NCBI RefSeq assembly: GCF_008386695.1
Contig: NZ_VUOC01000004.1
Span: 2,482,327-2,546,326, forward strand
Direction of reading: 5' to 3'
DNA length: 64,000 nucleotides
Source: Chitinophaga agrisoli
Lineage (GTDB): Bacteria; Bacteroidota; Bacteroidia; Chitinophagales; Chitinophagaceae
In this document: piece by piece, positions 51,428 through 62,008 of the stretch
Numbering within the stretch: position 1 is the first letter of the stretch
How the letters are laid out: every line of letters begins with the position of its first letter
The notes under the pieces: generated by a model
Told to the model about the DNA's origin: nothing
The model's input: the letters and a program-made list of their open reading frames with translations, nothing else
Databases searched by the model: none
Translations under genes and position numbers: made by a program

Positions 51428-51678
51428 CGTGAAAAATGTGCAAATGTGCATATGTGCGAATGTGTAATTGAAAATGAATACCATCAGGCGCCAATACTCA
51501 AATTCATTGATATTCTGCCGGTTAACTCAGTAGATAAGACCGCTTAAAAGTAAATATGCAAATGATCCGTAATCTTAACAATTACTTATCATTTGCATAC
51601 TGCTTATTATTATATTCCTAAATAAATCAATCTGTTAGCAGAAATTCAGCCACCCGTGCCTACTCATCTGCACATCAC

Positions 51679-53394
<1,716 letters not shown>

Positions 53395-53431
53395 CTATAC
53401 CTGTCAAGTAAAATTACTTCCGAAGGTCATG

Positions 53432-53439
53432 CAAAGTTA
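53432..53439 (-). promoter_or_regulatory. -7 element upstream of pyrG
   Basis: On the minus strand TAACTTTG fits TAnnTTTG. If used, the pyrG mRNA leader would be about 90-100 nt and would include AAGTAATTTTACTT, a short inverted repeat. Confidence 0.4.
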
Positions 53440-53674
53440 ACACAAAATTTTTACGAACCTTCAAGCCCACACGGATTAGCTGATAATTGTGCAGAATATG
53501 TGAATTACCGCCGGGATTTTTTGGTATGTTTGCGGCCGGATTGCCGGTGGACAACGATAGCAGTTCGACTGACAGTCAATGATTTGAGACGATGGGACTG
53601 CCGGCCGGCCGGGTTAGGTGAAAAAACGGAAGCTATTTTTGAACAGTGGACCAACTTTATTATTATATATAGAT

Positions 53675-54205
53675 ATGACCTTGACGCCCAAACATTCCCA
53701 GGATTCAGTGATACGGATGACGGAACTGGTATTGCCCAACGACACCAATACTTTTGGCAATTTAATGGGAGGCCGGCTTATGTACTGGATGGACATAGCC
53801 GCGGCCCTTGCCTGTATGAAACATTGCAGTGCGCCGGTAGTAACGGCCTCTGTGGATAATATCTCCTTTGAAACGCCCATCAAACTGGGCAATGTAGTGC
53901 ATATTGAGGCGCGGGTAAGCCGGGCCTTCAGCACCTCCATGGAAGTGCACATGCGCGTATGGGGCGAGGATCCCGTACAGCAGTACCGCTATAAGTCCAA
54001 CGAAGCCTTTATGACCTTTGTGGCGCTGGATCCCAACGGAAAATCCCGCCCGGTGCCGGCAATCATCCCGGACACGGAAGAAGAAAAGAAATTGTTTGAT
54101 GGAGCCCTCCGCAGAAGACAGCTGCGCCTGATACTGGGTGGTAAAATGAAACCGGAGGATGCCGGAGAGCTGCGTGCGCTGTTTTTTGAGCCAACTACTA
54201 AATAA
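53675..54205 (+). CDS. Acyl-CoA thioesterase (hot-dog, YciA/BACH type)
   Basis: About 176 residues from ATG 53675; an earlier in-frame start at 53618 is less likely. The hot-dog domain has 'VLPNDTNTFGNLMGGRLMYW' and 'MDIAAALACMKHCSAPVVTA' with the Asn/Asp of the active-site loop, 'SFETPIKLGNVVHIEARVSR' and 'NEAFMTFVALDPNGKSRPVP'. It hydrolyses acyl-CoAs; chain-length preference is unknown. A strong terminator follows. Confidence 0.92.
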   Translation: MTLTPKHSQDSVIRMTELVLPNDTNTFGNLMGGRLMYWMDIAAALACMKHCSAPVVTASVDNISFETPIKLGNVVHIEARVSRAFSTSMEVHMRVWGEDPVQQYRYKSNEAFMTFVALDPNGKSRPVPAIIPDTEEEKKLFDGALRRRQLRLILGGKMKPEDAGELRALFFEPTTK

Positions 54206-54233
54206 GGTATTCCCTTTCTGATTACGTTTTTCT

Positions 54234-54265
54234 TATAACAGGCCGTGTTTTCATGGCCTGTTATA
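54234..54265 (+). terminator. Terminator after the thioesterase gene
   Basis: TATAACAGGCC and GGCCTGTTATA form a perfect 11-bp stem with a 10-nt loop, 29 bp after the stop. Confidence 0.82.
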
Positions 54266-54375
54266 TTATATCTGGTTTAGCCGGTCTGCGATTATAACTA
54301 CCGGGATCCGGTTATACTATGCCTCTCCCCGTTGGTTACAACGGATTTTGCGACGGTATTACAGTTTACCCCTAG

Positions 54376-55041
54376 TCAGGCCCTTCCATCCCACTCCGCA
54401 TAGAACTGCTGCAGGAACTGCTCCATAAAGCGGTGGCGTTCCAATGCCAGGGCTTTCCCGGTTGGCGTGTTCATCCGGTCTTTAAGCAGCAGCAGCTTCT
54501 CATAGAAATGATTGATGGTAGGCGCCAGGCTCTGTTTATACTCCTCCTTCGTCATTTGCAGGTTAGGCATAACAGCCGGATCGTAAATAGGACGGTTCTT
54601 AAACCCGCCATAATTAAACGTACGGGCAATACCAATAGCGCCAAGCGCATCCAGGCGGTCTGCGTCCTGCACAACAGCCAGTTCCGGGGACTGGAATTCC
54701 TGCCGGTGATTTCCGCCTTTAAAGGAGATGTGCCGGATAATGTTTACCACATGCTGGGTAACAGGCGCCGGGGTTTCGATAGACTGCAGAAAACTGCGGG
54801 CCTTTTCCGGTCCGATACTTTCATCTCCGTTATGGAACTTGGAGTCTGCAATATCATGCAGCAGTGCGCCCAGCTCAACTACCAGCATATCTACCTTTTC
54901 GAGAGAAGCTATATGCCTGGCCAGTTGCCAGACACGCTGGATATGCCACCAGTCATGTCCGCCTTCTGCGTGGGTTAACTCCTTTTTGACATAAGTGATG
55001 GTGGGGCCAATGAATTGTGTCTTCAACGTTGTTTCATTCAT
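54376..55041 (-). CDS. HD-domain phosphohydrolase
   Basis: About 221 residues from ATG 55041 (an in-frame start at 55080 is less likely). The metal-binding HD residues are visible: H in 'GGHDWWHIQRVWQLARHIAS', HD in 'ELGALLHDIADSKFHNGDE', and the distal Asp in 'AVVQDADRLDALGAIGIART'. It resembles the YedJ/YpgQ group of small HD hydrolases, some of which act on nucleotides. The substrate here is unknown. It stands alone. Confidence 0.92.
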   Translation of the reverse strand: MNETTLKTQFIGPTITYVKKELTHAEGGHDWWHIQRVWQLARHIASLEKVDMLVVELGALLHDIADSKFHNGDESIGPEKARSFLQSIETPAPVTQHVVNIIRHISFKGGNHRQEFQSPELAVVQDADRLDALGAIGIARTFNYGGFKNRPIYDPAVMPNLQMTKEEYKQSLAPTINHFYEKLLLLKDRMNTPTGKALALERHRFMEQFLQQFYAEWDGRA

Positions 55042-55920
55042 ATACAACACAAAGATAAGGCATACCGGCGAGCTAAACATGAGCTAAAACACCTTTACCG
55101 GGGCCCCTTTCGGGCCCGGTAGAAGGTAAACTATAGGGAAGCGGGAATCCGTGATGATGGTTGATAAAAAGGGGTGATCTTGGTTGATAAAACGGGGTTA
55201 TAATCAGTTGGCGCAGTATAGAGATGAAACATAAACTCATTCCATCCCTTTGCTAATTATCCTTGGCGCGGCATAGGGCAGGGTATTATAACTATAGGGT
55301 CATTAAGGTCATGATTTTCTATGGCCTTAGATCGCCTCAACGCCCGGACAGTCTCCCCCGCCTATGACCGCTACATTTTTTCTTTATATCTGTTTTAGAT
55401 CATAATCAAAGAGCAAAGGAGCAGCACTATTAGTTCTACCGGTATAGGCCACTTGGTAATGCTGCTCCGGTTGGTTTTTATGACTTTAGATTTTGTTGTG
55501 TAACCTGGTCAGTAAATTATCTTTCTTCATCGTAATAACGTAAAAATAATAATCCAGATTCATTTTTTATGCATTTATCCAGATAATTTCTTATATAATT
55601 TTATTTATAATATATCTGAACAATAGTCGATACTATGGTCAGAAAGCAATATAATAACTTGTTTTACATACACTTAAGTTAAATTAGCCATCATTTGCAC
55701 GAAAAACGAACAGGCAAGAAATCTGTTCAATTAAACACATTAAAATATAATACATGTAATTTAAACCAACGAGAAGATCAAAAGCGGCGGGATCAAACAG
55801 TAAGCGTCAGATGTGAGAATAAAACTCAGGCGCTCTGCCCGAAACAAAGATTGGTATCAACGTTAAAGAAAAGGGAACCAAGATTAACAATACAACCGGG
55901 GAATTAACAACAAAACCAAA
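55042..55920. other. Gene-poor region, 879 bp
   Basis: No convincing gene was found. It contains a 23-bp direct repeat (TGGTTGATAAAA[A/C]GGGGT, near 55158 and 55181), an inverted repeat GGAGCAGCA/TGCTGCTCC (55418-55468) followed by T-rich DNA, and a strongly AT-rich second half. A 70-codon frame at 55695-55907 has no family likeness and is basic, low-complexity and probably random. A small RNA around 55418-55485 is possible. Confidence 0.4.
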
Positions 55921-56520
55921 TCAGGCCTTATCAGCATCTTTATCCTGCACCAGCACCTCCGTGATCTTATTCAGCTGTTTTACCTTTTCTGAAAAGTCGC
56001 CTTTAAGCTTGTCACGGATAACCTGCAGTTTATTCAGCACCTCATCCAGGCCATCAGGAATAGCTTCCTGCAGCACCTGTTTCAGGCGTTTAGCAACAGT
56101 GGGGGATTTACCGTTAGTAGAAATAGCAATTTTGAGGTTACCTTTCTGTACAATGGAGCCAAGATAAAAATCGCAAAGCTCCGGGGTATCTGCTACATTA
56201 ATAAGCACTTTGCTGCACTTCGCCTTTTCCCATATACTATGGTTCAGCTCACGGTCGCTGGTGGCCGCTATGACCAGGTCTTTGCCCAGCAGGTCGCCAC
56301 AGGAGAATTCTTTCTGCAGCAAGGTAATGGAATGATATTCATGTGCCAGTGTTTCCATTTCAGGCAAAAACCAGGTGGCTACCACCGTGATAGTGGCTTC
56401 CGGGCAATTCTGCACCATGGCGTTCACCTTTTCGTGCCCGATATTCCCGCCGCCTACTACTAAAACGTGCAGGCGGTTGAGTTTAAAGAATACGGGAAAC
56501 AACCGGTTTTCTTCTATCAT
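55921..56520 (-). CDS. Precorrin-2 dehydrogenase / sirohydrochlorin ferrochelatase-like (CysG N-terminal type)
   Basis: A 199-residue enzyme for the last steps of siroheme synthesis. The NAD-binding start 'LHVLVVGGGNIGHEKVNAMV' and 'LVIAATSDRELNHSIWEKAK' match the SirC/Met8/CysG N-terminal family; 'ISTNGKSPTVAKRLKQVLQE' is the conserved dimer/active-site region. It overlaps the upstream cobA stop by one base, and the two plus the siroheme reductase form an operon. CysG in E. coli fuses these two activities; here they are separate genes. Confidence 0.93.
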   Translation of the reverse strand: MIEENRLFPVFFKLNRLHVLVVGGGNIGHEKVNAMVQNCPEATITVVATWFLPEMETLAHEYHSITLLQKEFSCGDLLGKDLVIAATSDRELNHSIWEKAKCSKVLINVADTPELCDFYLGSIVQKGNLKIAISTNGKSPTVAKRLKQVLQEAIPDGLDEVLNKLQVIRDKLKGDFSEKVKQLNKITEVLVQDKDADKA

Positions 56521-57299
56521 TATACTGCTATTTTAAGCTCTTTCGCCAGCCTGGTCTGCATATCCTGGAATGCCTCATGGAAACGCACTACCTCCCCTAT
56601 CACAATGATGGCCGGATTGCGGAGATCATGCTTTTCCGCTATCTGTACCAGCTCCCCCACGGATCCTACGCCAATCTGCTGATTAGGCAGGGTGCCGTTC
56701 TGGATAATGGCGGCCGGTACATTGCCTTTACCCTGCGCCTCATAAACGGCCGCTATCTCTGTCAACTTGCTCATTCCCATCAGGATCACCACCGTGGTGT
56801 TTGCCTGAATGGCGAACTCCAGGTCGCGGGACAGGTTGCCTTTCTGCGTAGTACCGGTGATCACCCAGAAGCCTTCGCTCACATTACGGGCGGTAACCGG
56901 GATCTTATTTAAGGCGGGTACTGCCACTGCGCTGGAAACGCCAGGCACTACCTCTGTTTCAATACCAAACTGTTGTGCAAAGGTAATCTCTTCCTGGCCA
57001 CGGCCAAAAACAAACGGATCACCGCCTTTCACGCGTACCACGCTGCCAAAGGAGAGCGCATATTTTACGATCATGCGGTTGATCTCCTCCTGGGAGTACA
57101 CATGCATACCGGCACGTTTGCCCACAAAACGCTTCAGACAGTTTGCAGGCGCATGTTCCAGTAATTCATTATTGGCAAGGGCGTCATATAAAATGACCCG
57201 GGCCTGCTGGATCACCTTCAGGCCTTTTACCGTGATCAGGTCCGGATCGCCGGGACCTGCGCCTACCAATGTTAATTTAGGGACTATCTGCTGCTGCAT
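56520..57299 (-). CDS. cobA: Uroporphyrinogen-III C-methyltransferase
   Basis: About 259 residues from ATG 57299; an in-frame start at 57341 would run into an intercistronic hairpin. The SAM-binding loop 'LVGAGPGDPDLITVKGLKVI' and the motifs 'RVKGGDPFVFGRGQEEI', 'VVPGVSSAVAVPALNKIPVT' and 'TTVVILMGMSKL' are diagnostic. It makes precorrin-2 from uroporphyrinogen III for siroheme. It lies between the siroheme reductase gene and the precorrin-2 dehydrogenase gene on one transcript. Confidence 0.97.
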   Translation of the reverse strand: MQQQIVPKLTLVGAGPGDPDLITVKGLKVIQQARVILYDALANNELLEHAPANCLKRFVGKRAGMHVYSQEEINRMIVKYALSFGSVVRVKGGDPFVFGRGQEEITFAQQFGIETEVVPGVSSAVAVPALNKIPVTARNVSEGFWVITGTTQKGNLSRDLEFAIQANTTVVILMGMSKLTEIAAVYEAQGKGNVPAAIIQNGTLPNQQIGVGSVGELVQIAEKHDLRNPAIIVIGEVVRFHEAFQDMQTRLAKELKIAV

Positions 57300-57329
57300 A
57301 CTGCTAATTTTAAAAAGTCTGAGAAGAAA

Positions 57330-57360
57330 CGGGTGAAACACCTTTACGGTATTTCACCCG
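57330..57360 (-). terminator. Intercistronic hairpin
   Basis: CGGGTGAAA and TTTCACCCG form a 9-bp stem in the gap between the reductase and cobA genes. It lacks a clear T-run on the minus strand, so it may tune expression of the two downstream genes rather than end transcription. Confidence 0.5.
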
Positions 57361-57383
57361 TTCATATTCACCAAATAAGATAC

Positions 57384-59498
57384 TTATGCGTTTGCCGGAG
57401 CGGCAGCTACTGCCTGCCTGTATTCCTGCGCCTGGTTGTAAAAATCTGTTACCTGCTGATAGTATTGCTTTGCAAAACTTTCTGTAGGCTCATGTTCGTT
57501 GATCTGCAGCACCAGGGCTCTGAAACCGCCGGTTAAAGCGATCTTGCCGGTAGCTACAAAATGTTTGTCAAAATCGTTGATGATACCGTGCTGGGTATTA
57601 CAGCTTACGCCTTCGCCCAACAGCAGCGCTTTCGCGATCAGTATAAAGCTGGAGTAGGAATGATAGATACCATCTGCATACTGGTTAGCCGCCAGTGCTT
57701 CCAGGCCCCAGCCCAGCTTTTCCTCTGCATCAAACAACAGGGTAGCCACCAGGTCTATCACTACGCCGGCACACTCGCCCACGCCAATAGCGGTAGCGTA
57801 TTTTTCTTCATGGCCCCAATCGATAAAGTCTTCATTCTGTAACGTTGCCAGGTCTGCCAGGGGTTTCAGCAGTTCGTAGAAATAACGTTCACCCTGACGG
57901 TCATAGTAATCATTGAACAGCTCATTTTCCTGGCCGTTGGTCTCGTAATCATGCAGCAAGCTGCGCAGTACATCCGGCCCGCGTTTGCTGGGTACTTTGA
58001 TCACTTTATCCGCTACACGGCCAACGCCATTGCCAACAATACCACCGCCCAGCAACACTTGCAGTGCAGGCAGCGTTTTACCGGCGCTCTTCATGGACGA
58101 ACCATGGAAACCAATGGCAGCAATACCATGCTGACCGCAGGAGTTCATACAGCCGCTGATCTTTATCTTGATGTCTTTATTATATACCAGGTCCGGGAAC
58201 TCGTCCCCGATCACTTCTTCCAGTTTGGCCGCAATACCGGTACTGCTGCTGATACCCAGGTTACAGGTATCTGTGCCAGGGCATGCGGTGATATCTGCAA
58301 TGCTGTCAAAACCCGGCTCTGCAAAACCAACAGATTCCAGTACGCTGAATACATATGGAAGGTGTTCCGGGCGAATGTATTTGAGGAGCAGGCCCTGGTT
58401 GGCGGTTACCCTTACATCATTCGCGATAACGGATTTCAGGGCGCTGATAAGCTGACGGGAAGTCGTTGTCATGATATCGCCCAATGGTACCCGGATATAG
58501 GCGCCAAAGAAACCTTTCTGTTTCTGCTCAAATACGTTCGTGGTCTTCCATGCCTCGTATTTCTTAGCGTCCTTTATTGCGTATGCCGGCAGGGTCGGAT
58601 TTTCTTCCGGCAACTCCACTGCTTCTTCCTGCGCATCTACTACAAACTGTTTGTTTTTAAGGGCTTTGTGCTCTTCCTTCACCAGCCTTTCAAACTCCTC
58701 AAAGCCGATCTTCTGGATCAGGAATTTCATCCTTGCCTTGTTACGGCTGGCGCGCTCGCCATAACGGTCAAATACGCGCAGCACGTTCTCAATGTAAGGG
58801 ATCAGCTGATCTTCTTCCAGGAACTCAAATGCAGTATGCGCCAGGTAAGGCTGTGCGCCTAAACCACCGCCTACCATCACTTTAAAGCCCCTTACGGTTT
58901 TACCGTCTATCTCGCGTACTTTAGGAATTACGCCCACATCGTGCATGAAAGCCCAGGCAGTATCTTTATCGCTGGAGGAGAAAGCTATTTTGAACTTACG
59001 GCCCATCTCCTGACAGATAGGGTTACGCAGGAAATACCGGAAAGCAGCATCCGCATAAGGGATCACGTTAAACGGCTCATCCGGGTCTATGCCTGCTCTG
59101 TCAGAAGCGGTGATATTACGTACGGTATTACCACAAGCCTCACGGATGGTGATATCGTCCATATCCAGTTTGGTCCACAGTTCGGGCGTTTTTTCCAGGC
59201 TCACGTAGTGGATCTGGATATCCTGACGGGTGGTCAGGTGCAGCCGGCCGGTGGAAAACTCTTCGGATACTGCTATGATACGCGCCCACTGCTGCAGGGT
59301 CATTTTACCATAGGGCAGCTTGATACGGATCATCTGCACACCTGGCTGACGCTGGCCATAAATGCCCCTGGCCAAACGCAGGCTGCGGAACTTCTCATCC
59401 GGTATCTGGCCCTCACGGAACAGCCGGATCTTTTTTTCCAGGTCGATAATATCTCTTTCTACTACGGGATTTTCCAGTTCTGTTCTGAAGCTTTGCAT
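57384..59498 (-). CDS. Siroheme sulfite/nitrite reductase with C-terminal HEPN-like domain
   Basis: A 704-residue redox enzyme that reduces sulfite to sulfide or nitrite to ammonia. Two ferredoxin-like/siroheme repeats are present: 'SRTRQDIQIHY'-like 'HLTTRQDIQIHYVSLE' and 'TANQGLLLKYIRPEHL'. The [4Fe-4S]-siroheme cysteines are present as C-x5-C in 'ITACPGTDTCNLGIS' and C-x3-C in 'ISGCMNSCGQHGIAAIGFHG'. The last 150 residues form an added helical region like the HEPN domain seen in Bacteroidota members. It heads the operon with cobA and the precorrin-2 dehydrogenase, which supply its siroheme. A consensus promoter and a structured leader precede it. Sequence alone does not settle sulfite versus nitrite. 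Confidence 0.93.
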   Translation of the reverse strand: MQSFRTELENPVVERDIIDLEKKIRLFREGQIPDEKFRSLRLARGIYGQRQPGVQMIRIKLPYGKMTLQQWARIIAVSEEFSTGRLHLTTRQDIQIHYVSLEKTPELWTKLDMDDITIREACGNTVRNITASDRAGIDPDEPFNVIPYADAAFRYFLRNPICQEMGRKFKIAFSSSDKDTAWAFMHDVGVIPKVREIDGKTVRGFKVMVGGGLGAQPYLAHTAFEFLEEDQLIPYIENVLRVFDRYGERASRNKARMKFLIQKIGFEEFERLVKEEHKALKNKQFVVDAQEEAVELPEENPTLPAYAIKDAKKYEAWKTTNVFEQKQKGFFGAYIRVPLGDIMTTTSRQLISALKSVIANDVRVTANQGLLLKYIRPEHLPYVFSVLESVGFAEPGFDSIADITACPGTDTCNLGISSSTGIAAKLEEVIGDEFPDLVYNKDIKIKISGCMNSCGQHGIAAIGFHGSSMKSAGKTLPALQVLLGGGIVGNGVGRVADKVIKVPSKRGPDVLRSLLHDYETNGQENELFNDYYDRQGERYFYELLKPLADLATLQNEDFIDWGHEEKYATAIGVGECAGVVIDLVATLLFDAEEKLGWGLEALAANQYADGIYHSYSSFILIAKALLLGEGVSCNTQHGIINDFDKHFVATGKIALTGGFRALVLQINEHEPTESFAKQYYQQVTDFYNQAQEYRQAVAAAPANA

Positions 59499-59538
59499 GC
59501 TGTTCTATTTACGTGGTGGTAAATAATTTTTAATACTA

Positions 59539-59652
59539 AAAGCCTCCCGGTATGCGGAGGCTTTCGTATATCTTATTAATTATCAATAAGTTTCCCTATC
59601 GTTATATACCATTGCCTCACTAAATATAGCCTATATTCCTATGGTTTTAGTG
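59539..59652 (-). promoter_or_regulatory. Structured leader of the siroheme reductase operon (candidate riboregulator)
   Basis: The mRNA leader is about 155 nt. Near its 5' end CACTAAA pairs with TTTAGTG (59646-59652 with 59618-59624), and the adjacent ACCAT pairs with ATGGT (59641-59645 with 59608-59612), which crosses the first stem and gives a pseudoknot. Downstream, AAAGCCTCC and GGAGGCTTT (59539-59564) form a 9-bp terminator-like hairpin followed by TTTTAGTATT. GAGGC at 59614-59618 could pair instead with GCCTC of that hairpin (59557-59561), an antiterminator. I do not recognise a known riboswitch class. Confidence 0.5.
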
Positions 59653-59660
59653 GACTAATA

Positions 59661-59691
59661 CAAAGATAGAAAGGCGGCGTAGGATTTCAAA
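59661..59691 (-). promoter_or_regulatory. Consensus Bacteroidota promoter of the siroheme operon
   Basis: On the minus strand TTTG, 19 nt, TATCTTTG: both the -33 and -7 elements match the Bacteroidota consensus at the correct spacing. This is the best promoter found in the window. Transcription would start near 59655. Confidence 0.8.
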
Positions 59692-59797
59692 ACTTTTTTG
59701 GCCGAAAAAGGGGGAACAAAGGATAACTATTAATTATGCGTTATAACTGCTGGTTATGGGGGTGAAGGATACATTAGCACTTCCGGCCATTAAACCG

Positions 59798-59805
59798 TAA
59801 CTTTG
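59798..59805 (+). promoter_or_regulatory. -7 element of the HAD phosphatase gene
   Basis: TAACTTTG fits TAnnTTTG. Start of transcription would fall about 15 bp before ATG 59827, ruling out the earlier in-frame TTG at 59803. Confidence 0.5.
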
Positions 59806-59826
59806 CGGCGCAAAAGCATACAACCT

Positions 59827-60480
59827 ATGATCAATACGGTGATTTTTGATATGGATGGCTTACTCATCGACTCTGAACCGCTCTGGGGCATTGCCATGCG
59901 GGAAGTGTTCGCCACAGTAGGCGTAGAACTGAGCGCAGAACTAACCTCCCTGACTACCGGCCTGCGTACGGTAGAAGTAGTGGACTACTGGCACGACCAT
60001 TTCAAATGGAACAACAAAAGCAAGGAACAGGTAACTACCGAGATCATCGACGCCGTTACCGCCAAGATAGTAGCCCAGGGCAGCGTAATGGACGGCCTGC
60101 ATTATATACTGGAATATTTCCGTGGTAAGGATTACAAACTGGGGCTGGCCTCCTCCTCCCCTATGCGCCTGATCCAGGCGGCTATCAACCACTTTGATAT
60201 ACAACCTTATTTCCATGCGGTAAGCTCTGCGGAATTCGAATCCCATGGCAAACCGCACCCTGCCGTGTACCTGGCCTGCGCCAGTGCGCTGAACAGCAAC
60301 CCGCTCAACTGCCTGGCCTTTGAAGATTCCGTTACCGGGATGATAGCCGGCAAAGCAGCCCGCATGAAAGTAGCCGTAGTACCGGAAGCGCACAACCGCA
60401 ACGATAAACGTTACGCCCTGGCAGATCTGAAACTGGACTCTTTACGGGACTTTACAGACGCCCACCTGGCACAGTTTTAA
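59827..60480 (+). CDS. HAD-superfamily sugar phosphatase, HxpB/YniC-like
   Basis: About 217 residues from ATG 59827. HAD motif I is 'VIFDMDGLLIDSEPLW', motif II GLASSSPM, motif III the Lys in 'HGKPHPAVYLACASALNS' and motif IV 'CLAFEDSVTGMIAGKAARMK'. The sequence follows E. coli hexitol/2-deoxyglucose-6-phosphatase YniC closely, including 'DGLLIDSEPLW' and the ending region 'FVLANVKLSSL' versus 'YALADLKLDSL' here. It would dephosphorylate sugar phosphates. It has its own promoter and terminator. Confidence 0.9.
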   Translation: MINTVIFDMDGLLIDSEPLWGIAMREVFATVGVELSAELTSLTTGLRTVEVVDYWHDHFKWNNKSKEQVTTEIIDAVTAKIVAQGSVMDGLHYILEYFRGKDYKLGLASSSPMRLIQAAINHFDIQPYFHAVSSAEFESHGKPHPAVYLACASALNSNPLNCLAFEDSVTGMIAGKAARMKVAVVPEAHNRNDKRYALADLKLDSLRDFTDAHLAQF

Positions 60481-60523
60481 TAGTCAACTGATTACAATCG
60501 CTATCAATAAGCTATATTACTAA

Positions 60524-60552
60524 CAACCGGGGCGCTGCAAACGCCCCGGTTG
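60524..60552. terminator. Bidirectional terminator
   Basis: CAACCGGGGCG and CGCCCCGGTTG form an 11-bp perfect stem with a 7-nt loop between the convergent phosphatase and isomerase genes. Confidence 0.88.
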
Positions 60553-60568
60553 TCATTTTACCACCCGC

Positions 60569-61981
60569 TCAACACACCCTCACCACCTCCATCCCCAACA
60601 GCGCCCCCAGCTTTTCGAGCTTACTACCAATATGCCCCACGCCAATCGCGCAATGATGGGCCGGGCCTTCCTTACACCAGTTATTTACAAACGTTTTAAT
60701 ATCTAATGGGAATTTATACCGGCTATTCGTATTCCCTATCTGCAAAATAGGCCCTGCCACGGAATCCCCTTCTGCCACCAGCAGCTTCAAACGCCCATTT
60801 CCTGTTTCTACCACAGACAATAACGTCACCGGTCCATGTTTCACTTTCATTTCCACCGATAATCCTTTACCCGGTTTGCCGTGATAAACGCCCAATGGCT
60901 TCAGCAGCGGCTTACCCTCCGCAATGGCCAGATGACCCGGGCCATCATGCCCCATCAGCACGATATCATCATTAAAGTCCAGGCCATAGAACTCCGTAAA
61001 AGAGCCGCCAGCCCCAAAAAGATCCATGATCTTCATAGCCTGCGCATTCTTTACCTCGTACTCGCCCGCTACAGGCACATGCCGCGCGGTAAGCATAGAA
61101 TTGCCGGTGATCACAGAAGAGATCAGGTCTTCATACCCGCTGTCAGCCGTGCCTTCATAATAATAGCAAAGGGAGCCTAACTGGTAATGTGCTACCAGCT
61201 TATCCAGGGCTACCGCTGTAGTAGCAGCGCGGTCTATTTCATGCGCCGGGCATTCATCCAATACCTCAAAAGCTGCAAAGATCTCTTTCCGCTTCTGCTC
61301 CACCTCCGCCGGCTCCACTTGTTTATGAAAAGCCGCCAGGTCGCACATTTCCAGGTGTTGTATATGCCCGCCAAAACTGGCTGCCTGTAAGGTCAGATCA
61401 GAATAGATATCCAGCATGCCGTTGTAGTAATGCCCCAATACCCCCATACGGTTTAGCTGCATGGCCTGCGCTACGCCCGCCGCCGCTACCCAGTCCCCTA
61501 TCTCTGCCCAGGCCTCCGCATCATCCAGGGTACCAGTTACCTGGAAGAACTGTATACCGCTACGGTTAAATACATTGGCTATCTCCGGCACCGCACAGGC
61601 CTGGCAATTGGCCAGCCATTCCCCGGTCATAAGGCCACGGTCACCCAAATTATTGAACCAGTTATAATCAATGGCTTTTACCGGCTGCAGGTTAAGGATC
61701 ACTACCGGCACTTTTGCTTTCTGCACTACCGGCAGCACCGTAGCAGACAATGCATAGGTAGATACATACAGGAAAATGACCGCTACATCTTCCTGCTTAA
61801 AAGTAGCTGCCGCGTTACGGGCCTTTTCTACCGTATCCACCAGACCGGCATTTACCACCTGCAGGCCAGGCTGCTCCAGCCTTTGCGCGATGGTCTGCTG
61901 ATAGCCTTCCAACCGCGCCTGTAAGCCATTAAATTGATGCCAGTAAGTCTCCAGCCCAATTCCAAATAAACCAACTTTCAT
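60569..61981 (-). CDS. L-fucose/L-arabinose isomerase-family protein
   Basis: About 470 residues from ATG 61981 (TTG 61990 is also in frame). The fold is that of L-arabinose/L-fucose isomerases, which convert aldoses to ketoses with Mn. The likely metal ligands can be placed by pattern: Glu in AGEYEVKNA, Glu in GSFTEFYG with His in VLMGHDGPG, and His in the C-terminal 'EGPAHHCAIGVGHIG'. The N-terminal 'MKVGLFGIGLETYWHQFNGL' matches the family. It sits 27 bp downstream of a glycoside hydrolase gene on the same strand, so it probably helps process a sugar released by it. The actual sugar is unknown; some members are not true isomerases. Confidence 0.85.
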   Translation of the reverse strand: MKVGLFGIGLETYWHQFNGLQARLEGYQQTIAQRLEQPGLQVVNAGLVDTVEKARNAAATFKQEDVAVIFLYVSTYALSATVLPVVQKAKVPVVILNLQPVKAIDYNWFNNLGDRGLMTGEWLANCQACAVPEIANVFNRSGIQFFQVTGTLDDAEAWAEIGDWVAAAGVAQAMQLNRMGVLGHYYNGMLDIYSDLTLQAASFGGHIQHLEMCDLAAFHKQVEPAEVEQKRKEIFAAFEVLDECPAHEIDRAATTAVALDKLVAHYQLGSLCYYYEGTADSGYEDLISSVITGNSMLTARHVPVAGEYEVKNAQAMKIMDLFGAGGSFTEFYGLDFNDDIVLMGHDGPGHLAIAEGKPLLKPLGVYHGKPGKGLSVEMKVKHGPVTLLSVVETGNGRLKLLVAEGDSVAGPILQIGNTNSRYKFPLDIKTFVNNWCKEGPAHHCAIGVGHIGSKLEKLGALLGMEVVRVC

Positions 61982-62008
61982 ATAGCTCAATGATTCGTTT
62001 GTGAATGT

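Noticed and set aside
55695-55907. 70-codon open frame in the gene-poor gap
   Set aside because: Basic, low-complexity translation in AT-rich DNA, no ribosome site, no family likeness.
59608-59652. Assignment of the siroheme leader to a known SAM riboswitch class
   Set aside because: The pseudoknot recalls SAM-II in outline, but the conserved sequence blocks I know for SAM-I, SAM-II and SAM-III are not present, so I leave the class open.
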